A stretch of 64,000 nt of DNA from Homarus americanus (lineage: Eukaryota; Arthropoda; Malacostraca; Decapoda; Nephropidae). The notes under the pieces were generated by a model. It made no database searches and had not been told where the DNA came from. It was given only the letters and a program-made list of their open reading frames with translations. The stretch spans positions 7,795,642 through 7,859,641 of the forward strand of contig NW_024736071.1 in NCBI RefSeq assembly GCF_018991925.1, given 5' to 3'. Shown here piece after piece: positions 42,561-55,646 of this stretch; position 1 is the stretch's first letter, and every line of letters begins with the position of its first letter. A program made the position numbers and the translations under genes.

Positions 42561-43845
42561 TGAAAGATAGACAGCATATAGATATATAAAATGAGAGACA
42601 AAGGGAATAGATTGGTAGACTGCCTGATAGAAAGGGAGGTAGACTGATACTTTAGACAGGCTGATAGACAGAACGATGGGTAAGCAGACACAAGATATTA
42701 ACTAAGTTAGGGTAATAACTTAACTGTATGAATAAGAGGCAAGTTATTATACACTTAGTTAACATGCAGATCAGTTTACATAAATAATTCTAACAATTTC
42801 AGAATGAGGTTTCTAGCCATTTGCATACAACTAATATTGTTAGATAAATGTTAAGAAATACAAGTTAACCCTTTCACCGCGTGTCACGCACTTGCCACTT
42901 TATTCTGGCTACTGCCAGACGATTTTATTCCTCTTAGGGTAACCTCCCACTGTGAAAGGGTTTAAACCTATCTCGATTAACATAATCTTTTTTCTCTAAT
43001 ATTTATTTTTTTTCCCTCAGGCCTCGTTGTGGGCTGATGACCTGTGCCCGGGTGGGCTATTCCCCATACAAAAAAAGAACAAATCTTACGCGTACTGTTC
43101 CTGTTTCACAAACGTTCTCTGACTCAGGTTGACCTGTTGAAAAAATCACTTACGACGATAATCCTCTACCTGTGACTTTACTAATGTTAAGTACAGGTAT
43201 ATGTATACCTTCTTCTGTACATGTTAACTAATGTTATATATGACTTCTAAACAGTTCTTCTGTGGACACGTACGTATGACCGAGTGGACCTTAGTATCGA
43301 CATTGGTATGGAAGTGGCTTTATGGCGGTGTTTGTATGGATGTGTGTGTGTGGCTCTTTGTTGGTGCTCATATGGGCGTGGCTCACTGTTTACGTGTGGA
43401 GGCAGGTGTGTGTGTGTGTGTGTGTGTGTGACGCTGGTTTGCTCGGGTCAGTGTTTCAACACCCTGTAAGTATAGATGCACCTCCTTCTCCTCCTATCCT
43501 ACCGTTACCAGAGAGGTGTGTATGTGCACGTATGGATGTAGCGGTGTATCCATGTATAGAGGGATGTATGTATGCATGGATGAAGCTGAACACCTGTGAT
43601 AACAACCAAACTAATATTTACCTGCGCCATATAGCGAGAACAAACAGTGAGGGCAGAAAGCGTAGCACCTGCCAGCCATAGACGGTAAACTGGAAATCAC
43701 TCTGGCGTTGTTGGCTTTTCTCTGACGGCGTTAATTAAGAGACTCGTTGTCCAGCTGCGTCGCGACTTAACTGAACGATTTATTTCAAGGACACCGCAAA
43801 ATGGGAGCACCTGAAAATTTGCTGCTCCCCCAGATTATATCACCG
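42561..43845. other. No gene recognised
   Basis: Short frames only; a (TG)n run lies at about 43406-43430. Confidence 0.5.
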
Positions 43846-44085
43846 TAACGCAAACCTAACCTAACCAAATTTAATCTGAACATAACATAACCTACTAAAA
43901 CCTAACCCAACCTAATCTAACCTATATATAACCTTAATGGCTTAACCTAATCCGGTCTAACCTAAGCTATCCTAAGATAACATAACCTAACCTACTCAAC
44001 CTAACATAACATAAGCCTGAAGAAACCTAACCTAACCTCCAGGTAGCGTTAGGGTGTTTAATCATGAGGTGAACTAAACTAAATA
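43846..44085. repeat. Degenerate CCTAA array with border motif
   Basis: CCTAA-like units run from about 43853 to 44038. AGGTAGCGTTAGGGTGTTTA (44041-44060) and ATCATGAGGTGAA follow. The same border is seen at 51618-51655, 59508-59540 (inverted) and 60133-60165. Confidence 0.8.
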
Positions 44086-44629
44086 ACCTTCGGGTGAGCC
44101 GTGTAGTGTTGATTGATATTTTGCTGCCCAGAAATCCTTGGTGTGGGTGAGTGATTACGGTTCCTTGATTATGGTCTATCGGGTATTAGTTATTACCACC
44201 TTCGTGGCTTGGGTTTATAGCGATCGCTGTTCTAATAGTGTTTTTGTCGGTTAAATTTATTCTTTTTACCCCGCAGCGTTGTGTTGGAGATATGGTCGTG
44301 TTCCTCAACGCGGTATGTCGGTCAACGATTTAAGGGAACCGTCTCAGGGATGATAGTGATAGTTTCCCCACACAGTGACGTAAAGCAAAACTCCTTCACT
44401 AAACGTTTCATAAATAACGATGATGAATAATAACTATACATCATCTCCTAGCAGCCACTGGTCAGTCTACCGAAGCGCCTCGTGCAGGTGAATGATAATT
44501 GTTCTCCATCATGGTGTGACGGCTAACAATCATTGTTAGGCAGCACACAATACTCACCTCACCACCTCCCTCTCTCCTGAATACTGCTGCCCTTCTCCTA
44601 ATGGTGCACCTGCATGCTCGGACACGGAG
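44086..44629. other. No gene recognised
   Basis: Unassigned sequence without conserved frames. Confidence 0.5.
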
Positions 44630-45363
<734 letters not shown>

Positions 45364-45485
45364 GTATACAGAGCAGGTGTGGTAACAGAGCAGGTGTGGT
45401 AACAGAGCAGGTGTGGTAACAGAGCAGGTGTGGTAACAGAGCAGGTGTGGTAACAGAGCAGGTGTGGTATACAGAGCAGGTGTGA
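45364..45485. repeat. 17-bp tandem repeat, about 7 units
   Basis: The unit is GAGCAGGTGTGGTAACA. Confidence 0.9.
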
Positions 45486-45764
45486 TAAGGATATGTGAAA
45501 TAAATAGAACAGCATTTTCCTAAGTTAGAAAACAAGATTAAAAGTCTTCATATACAGTTAATTTATTTAGAAAAGTTATTACTATCATTCATTAACTATT
45601 TTCTATTGTGAATATATTTGGATACATGTGAGAGTGCATAGACCAGACGCCGTAATAAAGGGTTCAGTATTTAGCTAGGCAATGAAACTTAAGTGCAAGA
45701 TTATCATATTTTCGTAAGACATCTTCAAGAGCTACTAATGAGAGCCCTTAATGACTGATCTTCG
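45486..45764. other. No feature recognised
   Basis: AT-rich sequence. Confidence 0.4.
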
Positions 45765-45782
45765 AATTAATAATAATAATAA

Positions 45783-45822
<40 letters not shown>
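45765..45822. repeat. (AAT)n microsatellite
   Basis: A trinucleotide run with one interruption. Confidence 0.95.
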
Positions 45823-45823
<1 letters not shown>

Positions 45824-47880
45824 TATTCACCTGTGAGTTATATCGAACAGAGTTAAAAAGTTATTAATTACCTCGATACGTTATCATGTCAGGAAGTTTC
45901 TGACATGATAACATCACTCATCTCTTAGTTATTTGATCTAGTTAGTGATGATATCCTACTATTGTGTCTCAAACTAAAATAGTGAGAAGAGAGAGAGTGA
46001 GAGAGAGAGAGAGAGTCATAAACCATCTTAGGACAAACAACTTCTTATCTTGTTATCGTTCAGTAGTTAAGTTGATGACCTGGACACATGTATATAAGAG
46101 TTACATATTAGTTATTTAGATTCATTATATAAATAGTTGAAGTGAGGGACAGAAACACTGTAATAACTCAAATGTCAGGTATGAGAGAATCGTCATTGGA
46201 TACTGTACAGCTGTGTGTGGGGGGGAGAGGACAGGCAGATAGGGTGTTACTGCAGTTGATACTAAAAGAATTATGTAACGCCCTAATAGACGATAAGTTT
46301 ATTAAAAGAATATATGAAACAAAACCCCACCATTCTACGACAAAATATTTCATCAGTTTACCATTAAAAAGCAAAACAAATAAAAGGAAAGAATAAAAAA
46401 AAATTCTCAATATACTTCATCAATTAACAGTCAGTCTAACAGTCAAAGAACAATTTTTTAAAGACTGTGAGCATGAGTCAAGACAAGAGAAAAACACGAC
46501 CAGGCACAGATAAAAAGAAGCATTAAGCCTCTCTTCCTTTACCCAGGCAGGCAGGGCAGCAAGTACGGTCGGCTGGTGTGGCTGTTGACCGGAATAGTGG
46601 AGTTCCATTGGTGGTCAGCCTCCCCATTCCCCATTTATTTATATTGGCCATGAAAATATTTATCCAGCTGCCCCCACATTTATATAGCGTAGCGGGGGAG
46701 AGCGCGAGAGGAGAGAGCCTGAACGAATCCCATAATATTTCACGCGTGTTTCTTGTTATGTTGAGGCCACCAGGTTACAGGACGAGTCCCACATGGCGTA
46801 TACGGGCATGTGTGTGTAATTCTTATTGGTATAATTAAGTTGCTTATTACCGGATGTGTTTTACAGGAACCGGAGGGGTAATCACTAGCAGGTGGTGATG
46901 AAATACTATAGTCGAAATGGTTCTTTATGTGTGTGGAAATTACATAGAGTTTTGACCCCGCTAGACGCGCTTCGATATGTTTATACAGGGGGTGGCTTCC
47001 CCGCAAGCCAACAGGGCCGCCCCAGGTTTTCATATTCATTTTGTCTGCCAATAAGTCTTGTATGACGCCAACATTTACTGTATTGTTGGGCTACTCTGTT
47101 CGTATTTAATAAACCTTTTCTGCTCTGTTGAAATATTCAGTTGTTGTATATAATAATTTATCTGTCAGCTTTTGGTCAGATTTTTTAATTATGTTGTATG
47201 TACTACAGTAACTTGATCTTCTTCTTAACATTTATCTAACAATATTGGATGTATGTCAATGGCTGTAAACCATATACTGAACCTGTCAGAATTATTGATG
47301 TAAAGTATTTTGTACGTGAATTAACTTGCCTTTTACCCTTACAGTCAAGTTTTTATCCTAACTTAGTTCTAGTTAATATCTTTTGAATTAGATTTCCTAC
47401 TAAAATAACTTAGCTGTTTGTTATTAAACTTATGTCTTTCTTACACCCAAAATACTGATTAGATTTACTTAATTAACCTGTCTAAAAACTTTAAGTGTGC
47501 TGGTCTTTCAAACATTATCTCAAATTTAAAAATAATAATAATAATAATTATAATTACCCTAAAAACATTCCTTGTATTTTTTTAATTAATTACCATCAAA
47601 TAACCCATGATGTTACCTTTCTGTTCATCCTGATTCTCATTGATAGATATAAGACATTTTCTACTTTTTCTTTACCCATATAATCTAATTAACAATACAA
47701 AATTAATTATATATCACAAATACAACTAAATTATTAGATATTATAATTTGTTCTTTTCTACAGTTAACGTATTTGATTTCACCCGTCTTGATTTTTTTTT
47801 TTGCAAATAATCTAAAGTTTGTGAAAGAGTTTGTTTATTTACTGTGGCCCTGAGAGGAATTCCTGGTATATTCTTTCCTC
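45823..47880. other. No gene recognised
   Basis: About 2 kb of AT-rich sequence with a (GA)n run at 45995-46016 and a short AAT run near 47530. All frames are short and unconserved. I see no tRNA-like cloverleaf, but could not scan systematically. Confidence 0.4.
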
Positions 47881-47884
47881 ATTA

Positions 47885-48375
47885 AGTTTGGCAGTGGATT
47901 CAATAGGCCCCAGTTCTAATAGGCCCCAGTTTTAAGAGGCCCTAGTCTTAATGGGCCCCGGTCTTAATAGGTTCTAGTCTTAATAGGTCCCAGTTTTATT
48001 ATTCCCCAATCCTATTAGACCCCAGTTTTAATAGCACCATTCTTAATACACCTCTGTCCTGCTAGACCCCAGCGTCACGCCAAGGATATAACGGTGTTAT
48101 GCCGCTCTGGCAACACCTTCTCGACATCTATACAAGGATGTAAGATTCACAAAACTTGGCAAAACTACAAGCGACAAGCATACAAGGGTGTCCTGCCGAT
48201 TTGGCAACATTTATAGCAGGATAAGAAGGTGTTACGCCATTCTGGCATACACAAATACAGTAACAACAACAACAGTATTTTAAGGTTGTCACTCCACTCT
48301 GGCAAAGACAAATAAAACATCAAGACAATAGTCAGAGGTTGTCAGCCCACTCTGGTAACACCTGGACAACAAAAA
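47885..48375. repeat. Degenerate tandem repeats (two families)
   Basis: 47885-48070 holds roughly 17-20 bp units around TTAATAGGCCCCAG. 48070-48370 holds longer diverged units around GTTACGCCATTCTGGCA and its relatives. Confidence 0.7.
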
Positions 48376-48420
48376 CAGTATAGCCAAACAGGTAACTATT
48401 TTTACATCACAGCAGCTAGG

Positions 48421-49245
48421 GTTTGTGACGGCGTAGTTGAATCAGTATTTGTGACTGAATAGTTGTAACGGTGGTTGTGACGGTGTAGCTGTGACAGTGT
48501 TTGTGACGGTGTAGCTGTGACAGTGTTTGTGACGGTGTAGCTGTGACAGTGTTTGTGACGGTGTAGATGTGACAGTGTTTGTGGTCGGTGTAGCTCGATG
48601 ACAGTGTTTGTGGTCGGTGTAGCTGTGACAGTGTTTGTGGTCGGTGTAGCTGTGACAGTGTTTGTGTCGGTGTAGCTGTGACAGTGTTTGTGACGGTGTA
48701 GCTGTGACAGTGTTTGTGACGGTGTAGGTGTGAGAGTGTTTGTGGTTGGTGTAGCTGTGACAGTGTTTGTGACGGTGTAGCTGTGACAGTGTTTGTGGTC
48801 GGTGTAGCTGTGACAGTGTTTGTGACGGTGTAGCTGTGACAGTGTTTGTGACGGTAGCAGGTGTGAAGTGTTTGTGACGGTGTAGGTGTGAAATGTTTGT
48901 GGTTGGTGTAGCTGTGACAGTGTTTGTGACGGTGTAGCTGTGACAGTGTTTGTGGTCGGTGTGGCTGTGACAGTGTTTGTGACGGTGGAGGTGTGAGAGT
49001 GTTTGTGGTTGGTGTAGGTGTGAGGTGTTTTGTGGTTGGTGTAGCTGTGACAGTGTTTGGTCGGTGTGGCTGTGACAGTGTTTGTGACGGTGGAGGTGTG
49101 AGAGTGTTTGTGGTTGGTGTAGGTGTGAGAGTGTTTGTGGTTGGTGTAGCTGCGACAGTGTTTGTGACGGTGTAGCTGTGACAGTGCTTGGCGGTGTAGC
49201 TGTGACAGTGTTTGTGACGGTGTAGCTGTGGGTAAAACAATATAA
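48421..49245. repeat. 26-bp minisatellite, about 30 units
   Basis: The unit is GTTTGTGACGGTGTAGCTGT plus GACAGT, with variants (GGTC, GGTT). It directly precedes the G-rich array. Confidence 0.95.
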
Positions 49246-49299
49246 ACAGTGGGTGGAGGAGATTACTGAACTTTTCGCTGCTTAGTGGGGTGACACGGT

Positions 49300-50455
49300 G
49301 GAGAGTTGGTGGGGGTGGGGATAGTGGATAAGGGTGGGGTGGTATTGGATGTTGTTGGGGTGGTGGGGGTGGTAGTGGATATGGTTGGGGTGGTGGGGGT
49401 GGAAGTGGATGTGGTGCGGGGGTGGTGGTAGTGGATGTGGTTGGGGGGTGGTGGGGTGGTAGTGGATGGTTGGGGGTGGTGGGGGTAGTAGTGGATGTGG
49501 TTGGGGGTGGTGGGGGTTTTTTAGTGGATGTGGTTGGGGTGGTGGGGGTTGTAGTGGATGTGGTTGGGGTGGTGGGGTGGTAGTGGATATGGTTGGGGTG
49601 GTGGGGGTGGAGTGGATGTGGTGGGGGTGGTGGTGGTAGTGGATGTGGGTGGGGTGGTAGTGGATGTGGTTGGGGGTGGTGGGGGTGGTAGTGGATGTGG
49701 TTGGGGTGGTGGGGGTGGTAGTGGATGTGGTTGGGGGTGGTGGGGGTGGTAGTGGATGTGGTTGGGGTGGTGGGGTGGTGGATGTGATTTGGGGGTGGTG
49801 GGGTGGTAGTGGATGTGGTTGGGGTGGTGGGGGTGGTAGTGGATGTGGTTGGGGTGGGTGGGGGTGGTAGTGGATGTGGGTGGGGGTGGTGGTAGTGGAT
49901 GTGGGTGGGGGTGGTAGTGGATGTGGTTGGAGGTGGTGGGGGTGGTAGTGGATGTGGTTGGGGGTGGTGGGGGTGGTAGTGGATGTGGTTGGGGGTGGTG
50001 GGGTGGTAGTGGATGTGGTTGGGGTGGTGGGGGTGGTAGTGGATGTAGGTGGTGGGGGAGGTGGTGGTGAATGTGGTTGGGGGTGGTGGGGGTGGTAGTG
50101 GATGTGGTTGGGGTGGTGGGGGTGGTAGTGGATGTGGTTGGGGGTGGGGTGGAAGTGGGTGTGGTTGGCGGTGGTGGGGGTGGTAATGGTGTGTGTCTGG
50201 GGTGGTAGTGGATGTGGTTGGGGGTGGTGGGGTGGTAGTGGATGTGGTTGGGGGTGGTGGGGTGGTAATGGATGTGGTTGGGAGTGGTAGTGGATGTGGT
50301 TGGGGGTGGTGGGGGGTGGTCGTGGATGTGGTTGGGGGTGGTGGTAGTGGATATGGTGAGGGTGGGTGGTAGTCGATGTGGTTGGGGGTGGTGGGGTGGT
50401 GGTCGATGTGGTTGGGGGTGGTGGTCGATGTGGTTGGGGGTGGCAGAAGTACATT
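49300..50455. repeat. G-rich minisatellite of about 30-bp units
   Basis: The unit is based on GGTAGTGGATGTGGTTGGGG and GTGGTGGGGGT, with length variants. The plus strand is strongly G-rich over more than 1.1 kb, with many runs of four or five G. Confidence 0.95.
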
Positions 50456-50783
50456 AGCACAAGCACAAACGTAAACATATATTCGCAGGTGAGAGTAAGC
50501 GCTTGGAAACAAACACACACACACAAACAGGCATACAATCATATACACACCCACACACATACATATGCACAGACTGAAGGCCAGTGAGGAAGACATAATG
50601 ATGGGCAGTAAAAGACTGACAGACTAGCATACAAAAGAGAACTGAAATAAACAAACACAAAATACAAACACAAACAGCAATTTGCGATAAACTTTAAATT
50701 TTTCAAGTAACAAACATACACGACTACTCACACAAACAAACACGCACGTAAACACAAATACCTACTAATCTCACTTCTCTAAA

Positions 50784-50833
<50 letters not shown>

Positions 50834-51469
50834 ACACCACTCTACGCCCACACCACTCTACGCCCACACCACCTGCACCGCCCCGGCCACCCACACCGCC
50901 TACCTCCCCACACCCACAACACAATACAGAAGGAGGCTCGGTAGTTACCTGGTGTAGCAGAGATAACTAGCTGGCTTAGCTTTGATAACTAACATTAATG
51001 TGAGTTAGAGTGTGGTAATAACAGGACCCCATTACCTACCGTTTCCTGCGCTTGCTACCTCCGTCGAGAGACACCCACTTGAAACTTTCCACGACGTAAC
51101 ATGATAGATATTGAAGCTTGAGTTGCTGTACAATGAAATCAAGAAGCATTACATTGTGACAAGGCATTATTGTATATAAAGTTTTATTACCGTGACTAAG
51201 CATTATCCTAACGCGATAATTATTAAGTCTTAACCAAATATTAGACTAATAAAACCGCCACCGCAATTAAGGAACGATACCAAAAAAGCCATAACTAGGG
51301 AGTCACGTCAAGGTTATAGAACTTTCCTTCGCTAATGACCTTTAAAATCTATGTCTTCGCTTCCAGCTGGTTTTCTCTTCTTGGAAATTTGACCCAGAAC
51401 TTACGATAGTTCTCAATGACTAAGTGAACTCTACCAAAATAATAATCTGAACTTGTATATCATCAGTAC
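50456..51469. other. (CA)n run and unassigned sequence
   Basis: A (CA)n array lies at 50788-50831. The rest has no conserved frame. Confidence 0.5.
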
Positions 51470-51662
51470 ACTAACCTAACCTAACCTAACCTAACCTAAC
51501 CTAACCTAACCTAACCTAACTTAACCTAACACAACCAAATCTAACCTAACCTAGCCAAACATAACACAAACGAGCACCTAACGTAACCTAACCTAACCTT
51601 ACCTAACCTTACCTAACCTCCCAGTTAGCATTAGGGTGGCTAATATTCAGGTAAAATAAACT
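51470..51662. repeat. CCTAA array with border motif
   Basis: Ten near-perfect CCTAA units lie at 51473-51525, then degenerate units to 51618. CAGTTAGCATTAGGGTGGCT and AATATTCAGGTAAAAT follow. Confidence 0.85.
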
Positions 51663-51998
51663 GGGAGAACGAATCATTCGGTGCAATACCCTGGGGGACG
51701 AATCATCAGGTGAAATAAGCCAGGGGGACGACTATTCGGATGAATTAAGCTAAACGCCGCTGTGCATCTCTCGTCTAGAGTACAATTAAGTAATGTAAAA
51801 TACGTCAAGTGTACAAAAGAGTTACACAATGTACAGTTCGATGTTTATATAACAAAGTCTTCATTGTAACTAATACACCCCGATGTTTATGTTACAACGA
51901 CTTCACTGTAACTAATACACAGCGATGTTTGTTATCCTTGCCTGATGTTTCAAGGGAGTGCGGAGAACAAGTTTAACGTGTGCTATTATCTTTCTTCT

Positions 51999-52045
<47 letters not shown>

Positions 52046-53031
52046 CAGCATTATGTTAGTATTTAGGTGCAGGCATTGCTTGCTTCCTCTCGCTTTCAGC
52101 TACGGCCGCTGGCTAGCCCTCGTGGTGACCATGGAAGCAGTCTGTACCTCTTGGTGGCAACACTGTATAACTGGGTGCTTAGCGGCCTCAGGCCAGACCA
52201 GCAAGGGATCTCGGAGCAGCAGTGGGCCCCAGAGGTATGGTACTAAGGCCCACCGGCATGGGAACACGCCATGGCGCCTACCAACCAATGCTCCGCTGCC
52301 TCGCAGATTAAACTTGACACGTATAAGGCGATGGGAGTTAACCCCAAACAAAAAATCTGTGATGGAGCCTCGCATTAGGCAGGCATCCATACAGAGCTCT
52401 AGTAAGACCCCCAAGCGGTGGAACAGGCGGAAGAATTGACCACCATGGGAACCCAACGACTACACCGGTGGACGAAGGCAATGCAGGATGCACAGGTTAC
52501 TAAGGCAAAACCCAACAAACTGGGCTGTCGGCAGTCCATTGCAACTCTCCTTCTCCCCAGTTGTTGCAGCTACCTGTACCACTGGATCAGCCAAGAAGTG
52601 TGGTTGCAGCCTGCACTCCTGCCTCACCACCCAAAACAACTCACGTGCAACCACCATCCAACTCATTATACTTTCCATCATCATCAGACCAATTATACCC
52701 CCAAAAGTCCTTTGGGTGGCAGACGAAGACGAGTGGCGACGGGGATAGGCTGAAATAATTGCTGGGAGTCTCTTGTCACAACTTTGCACTTGGGTGGGAT
52801 AGATAATATGGTCGTTTATGCACTGAGATCGCAGCATTAGCGTACTCTGGTTTTGTTTGTACGACTGAGCAGCCCTTTCGAGGAGCCACTCTGCTTAACC
52901 CACATGGGGAGGGGGCTAAAAAAGGTGTCCTAAACATTGCCTACCTAAAAAACCAACTTGATTGGGCAAGTGCACCCAGTAAGGTCATCCTTATGCGGTC
53001 GAAAACATAATCACAAACTATACAACCTCTT
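51663..53031. other. Unassigned, with (TG)n
   Basis: (TG)n is at 52003-52043. The region 52080-53030 may be the 5' part of the LINE that follows, but no conserved ORF1 motif was recognised. Confidence 0.45.
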
Positions 53032-55015
53032 ATGGTCGCTCCATGGAATGTGAGGACCCTTCTGGATATTGGCACAAATGAGCGTCCTGAAGGAATAACC
53101 GCCCTTGTGGCAAAAGAGTTCCGGCTCCCAGACGAGGATCGACTCACAGAATGGGGATCAGACTATACCTTCTTCTGGAAGGGTAAGCCTGCTGCGGAGA
53201 GAAACTGCAATTATGGAGATGGTGTTGCCATTCGTCATTCCATCCAACATAGGCGAAATGAAATGCCTGTTGGCGTCAACGAGCGCCTCACGACGCTCCG
53301 AGTCCCACTGAATTACTCATTTTATGCCTTAATCACCAGTGCATGCCCCCCAACACTGGATGCAGAGGTTGACATCAAGGAGGCGTTTTATGCCCACTTT
53401 GATAGAGTGCTAACCTCTTTCCTCAGATAAAATAAAGTTGTGCTCCGAGGTGACTTTAATGCCAGAGTTTGCAGAGATGCTGACATTAGGCAAGGAACCA
53501 TAGGGAGAAACGGAGTGGGCAAGTGTAATCCAACGGCCTACTCCTCATCAGCAAGTGTGCTGAAAACAGCCAATCACCAAATTTTTTTTAGGCAGACCGA
53601 CACGTTTAAGGGTTCTTGGCAACACCCACGATCCAAACAATTGCATCTCCTTGACTACATTACTGTCAGAGAAAGAGATCGCCGAAATGTCCTCATCACC
53701 CGAACCATGAGTGGCTCAGACCACCGTGACACGGATTATATATCGGTTCTTCAGAACCAAACTCTCCCTTCAAGTTGCCCCAAAAAGGCGAAGACAACAA
53801 GCGTCCAGAAGAGGTTTTACCACCAAGCGACTGAAGGATCAAGCAGTAGAACCAGTAGAACATGATTTCTGGGCTGATAAACAACCCGACAATAAACAGC
53901 CTAAATCCGAGTGACGAATGGGGCATCCTCGACGCTGGCATCAAAAAACCTGCAGCAAGACCCGCGGCCATATCGAAAGAAAACACCAGGATTGGTTTGA
54001 TGAAAACAACCCGGAAATCGATGGATGCGTCAAAGCATTTTGGGAGTCGTAGAATATCTCCCCACCTCAATTTTCATTAAGGTAATCTGTGGCTAAGTAG
54101 ATTCCCATTAGTTCCGCTTGTGTTGTGCTGGCCCTCGACGCTCATACTGAACGCGACCTACAGAAGATCTTGAACACTTATGCAGATGCATATGTACACT
54201 TCGACTTTGAGGTGAATGTAGGTAACATTCAGACTCTCTTTCAGCCTGCCCCTAATTCAGCCACACCTCCACCAGCCATCCAGGTTAACGGCCTTACCCT
54301 CTCTAGTGTTACCCACTTTCAGTGTCTCGACCCCACCTGTCCACCACCGAGGACATCGATGAAAAGATTCAACATCGGTACAGATGTGCATCTCAAGCCT
54401 TTGGGAGACTTCGTACCCGTGTCTTCAGCTGTAGGTAGCTAAAATTATCTACATAGTTGCACGTATATCTATCAGTGGTCCTCTCCACCCTGCTGTATGG
54501 CAGTGAGATATGGATCACATACAGGAGGCACCTCAAGGCACTCGACAACTTTCACCAACGTAGTCTACGTTCCATCCTCCGAGTTCGCTGGGAAGACAAA
54601 GAGAATAAATGCCGGTATTCTCGCTGACATCAACTATAGGAGCATCGAGGCTCCCATTGTCCATGAACAACTAAGTTGGACTGACCATGTTACCCGCATG
54701 GACGACAGTAGACTGCCAAAGCAGCTACTTCACAATAACCTAACGAATAGTAAACGTAACGCTGGTGGGCAACTGAAAACGTATAAGGATAGTCTTAAGA
54801 CAAACCTGAAAAATACCAAATCGACCCCCTCACCTGGGAGACGGTTACTCCACACCGTAACGCTTGGAGGATCACCACACGAGAAGGTGTCAATACTTTC
54901 GTGCTAGTCTGAGTGCAAACCGAGGCAGACAAGCGCCAACACCGGAAAGACTCTGCAACCGCCCCTCCTACACTAGATGTAGCCGGTCCCGTATCGGCCT
55001 TTCTAATCACCTCAT
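53032..55015 (+). pseudogene. LINE endonuclease-RT relic
   Basis: The N-terminal endonuclease of a non-LTR retrotransposon, of the kind often mis-annotated as craniofacial development protein 2-like, is recognisable: APWNVRTLLDIG (about 53040), RLTEWGSDYTFFWKGKP (about 53140-53190, after a deletion), an in-frame TAA at 53428, GDFNARV (about 53451), GRNGVGKCN, HPRSKQLHLLDYITVRERDR and SGSDHRDTD. The RT core is deleted or eroded (no YADD box). Late motifs survive: LDAHTERDLQKILNTYADAY (about 54130-54190), PAIQVNGLTLSSVTHFQCL, LLYGSEIWITYRRHLKALD (about 54490-54546), RSILRVRWEDKEN and a terminal CSRSRIGLSNH (about 54975-55007). It has many frameshifts. Confidence 0.75.
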
Positions 55016-55200
55016 AATTTACCAACGAAGGTAACATCATTAATAACTCATATCATTTTATCACAGCTGGATGATCATCATACTCGATTCCGAGTGACAG
55101 CAAAGTATACAGTACTAGTAGCGTGTGTGTGTGTCTTACTTATTCGTGTGTGAGAGATTTTTTCTTTCGCCAACTCACTGACTCATGTTAATCCGTCGTG
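55016..55200. other. No feature recognised
   Basis: This contains a short TG run at about 55120-55133. Confidence 0.4.
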
Positions 55201-55597
55201 AGTCAATCCACACAACCCGTCACTAACCTCAACAATGACTCACAAATGCGGCAATGACTAAAAAACACGGCAATGACCCACAAACATGACAATGTTTCAC
55301 AAACACAACAATGACTCACAACCACGACACTGACACATGAACGACACAGCGACTAACAAACGCTATAGTGACTCACAAACACTAATGACTCATAAACACG
55401 GCAATGACTCACAAACACGACAATGACTCTCAAATACGACAATGACTCACAAACACAACACTGACTCTAACACAAAAATGATTCATAAACACACCATTGA
55501 CTCACAAACACCACAATGAGTTATAAACACGACAATGACTCGCAGACACAAACACTACAGTGACTAAAACACGTCAATGACTCACAAACACTACAAT

Positions 55598-55600
<3 letters not shown>
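55201..55600. repeat. Degenerate 20-bp minisatellite
   Basis: About 18 imperfect units around CAATGACTCACAAACACGA. Confidence 0.85.

Positions 55601-55643
<43 letters not shown>
55601..55643. repeat. (AC)n microsatellite
   Basis: A pure AC run joined to the minisatellite. Confidence 0.95.

Positions 55644-55646
<3 letters not shown>

Noticed and set aside
48416..50596. 726-codon minus-strand open frame
   Set aside because: It lies wholly in two minisatellites. The product is a low-complexity Thr/His/Pro repeat and stops are absent because of unit composition.
51470..51620. True telomere at this position
   Set aside because: The CCTAA arrays are short, degenerate, internal and on both strands, with other sequence on each side. 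They are interstitial.
52100..52439. Possible LINE ORF1
   Set aside because: No zinc-knuckle or coiled-coil signature was seen; only its position upstream of the endonuclease supports it.
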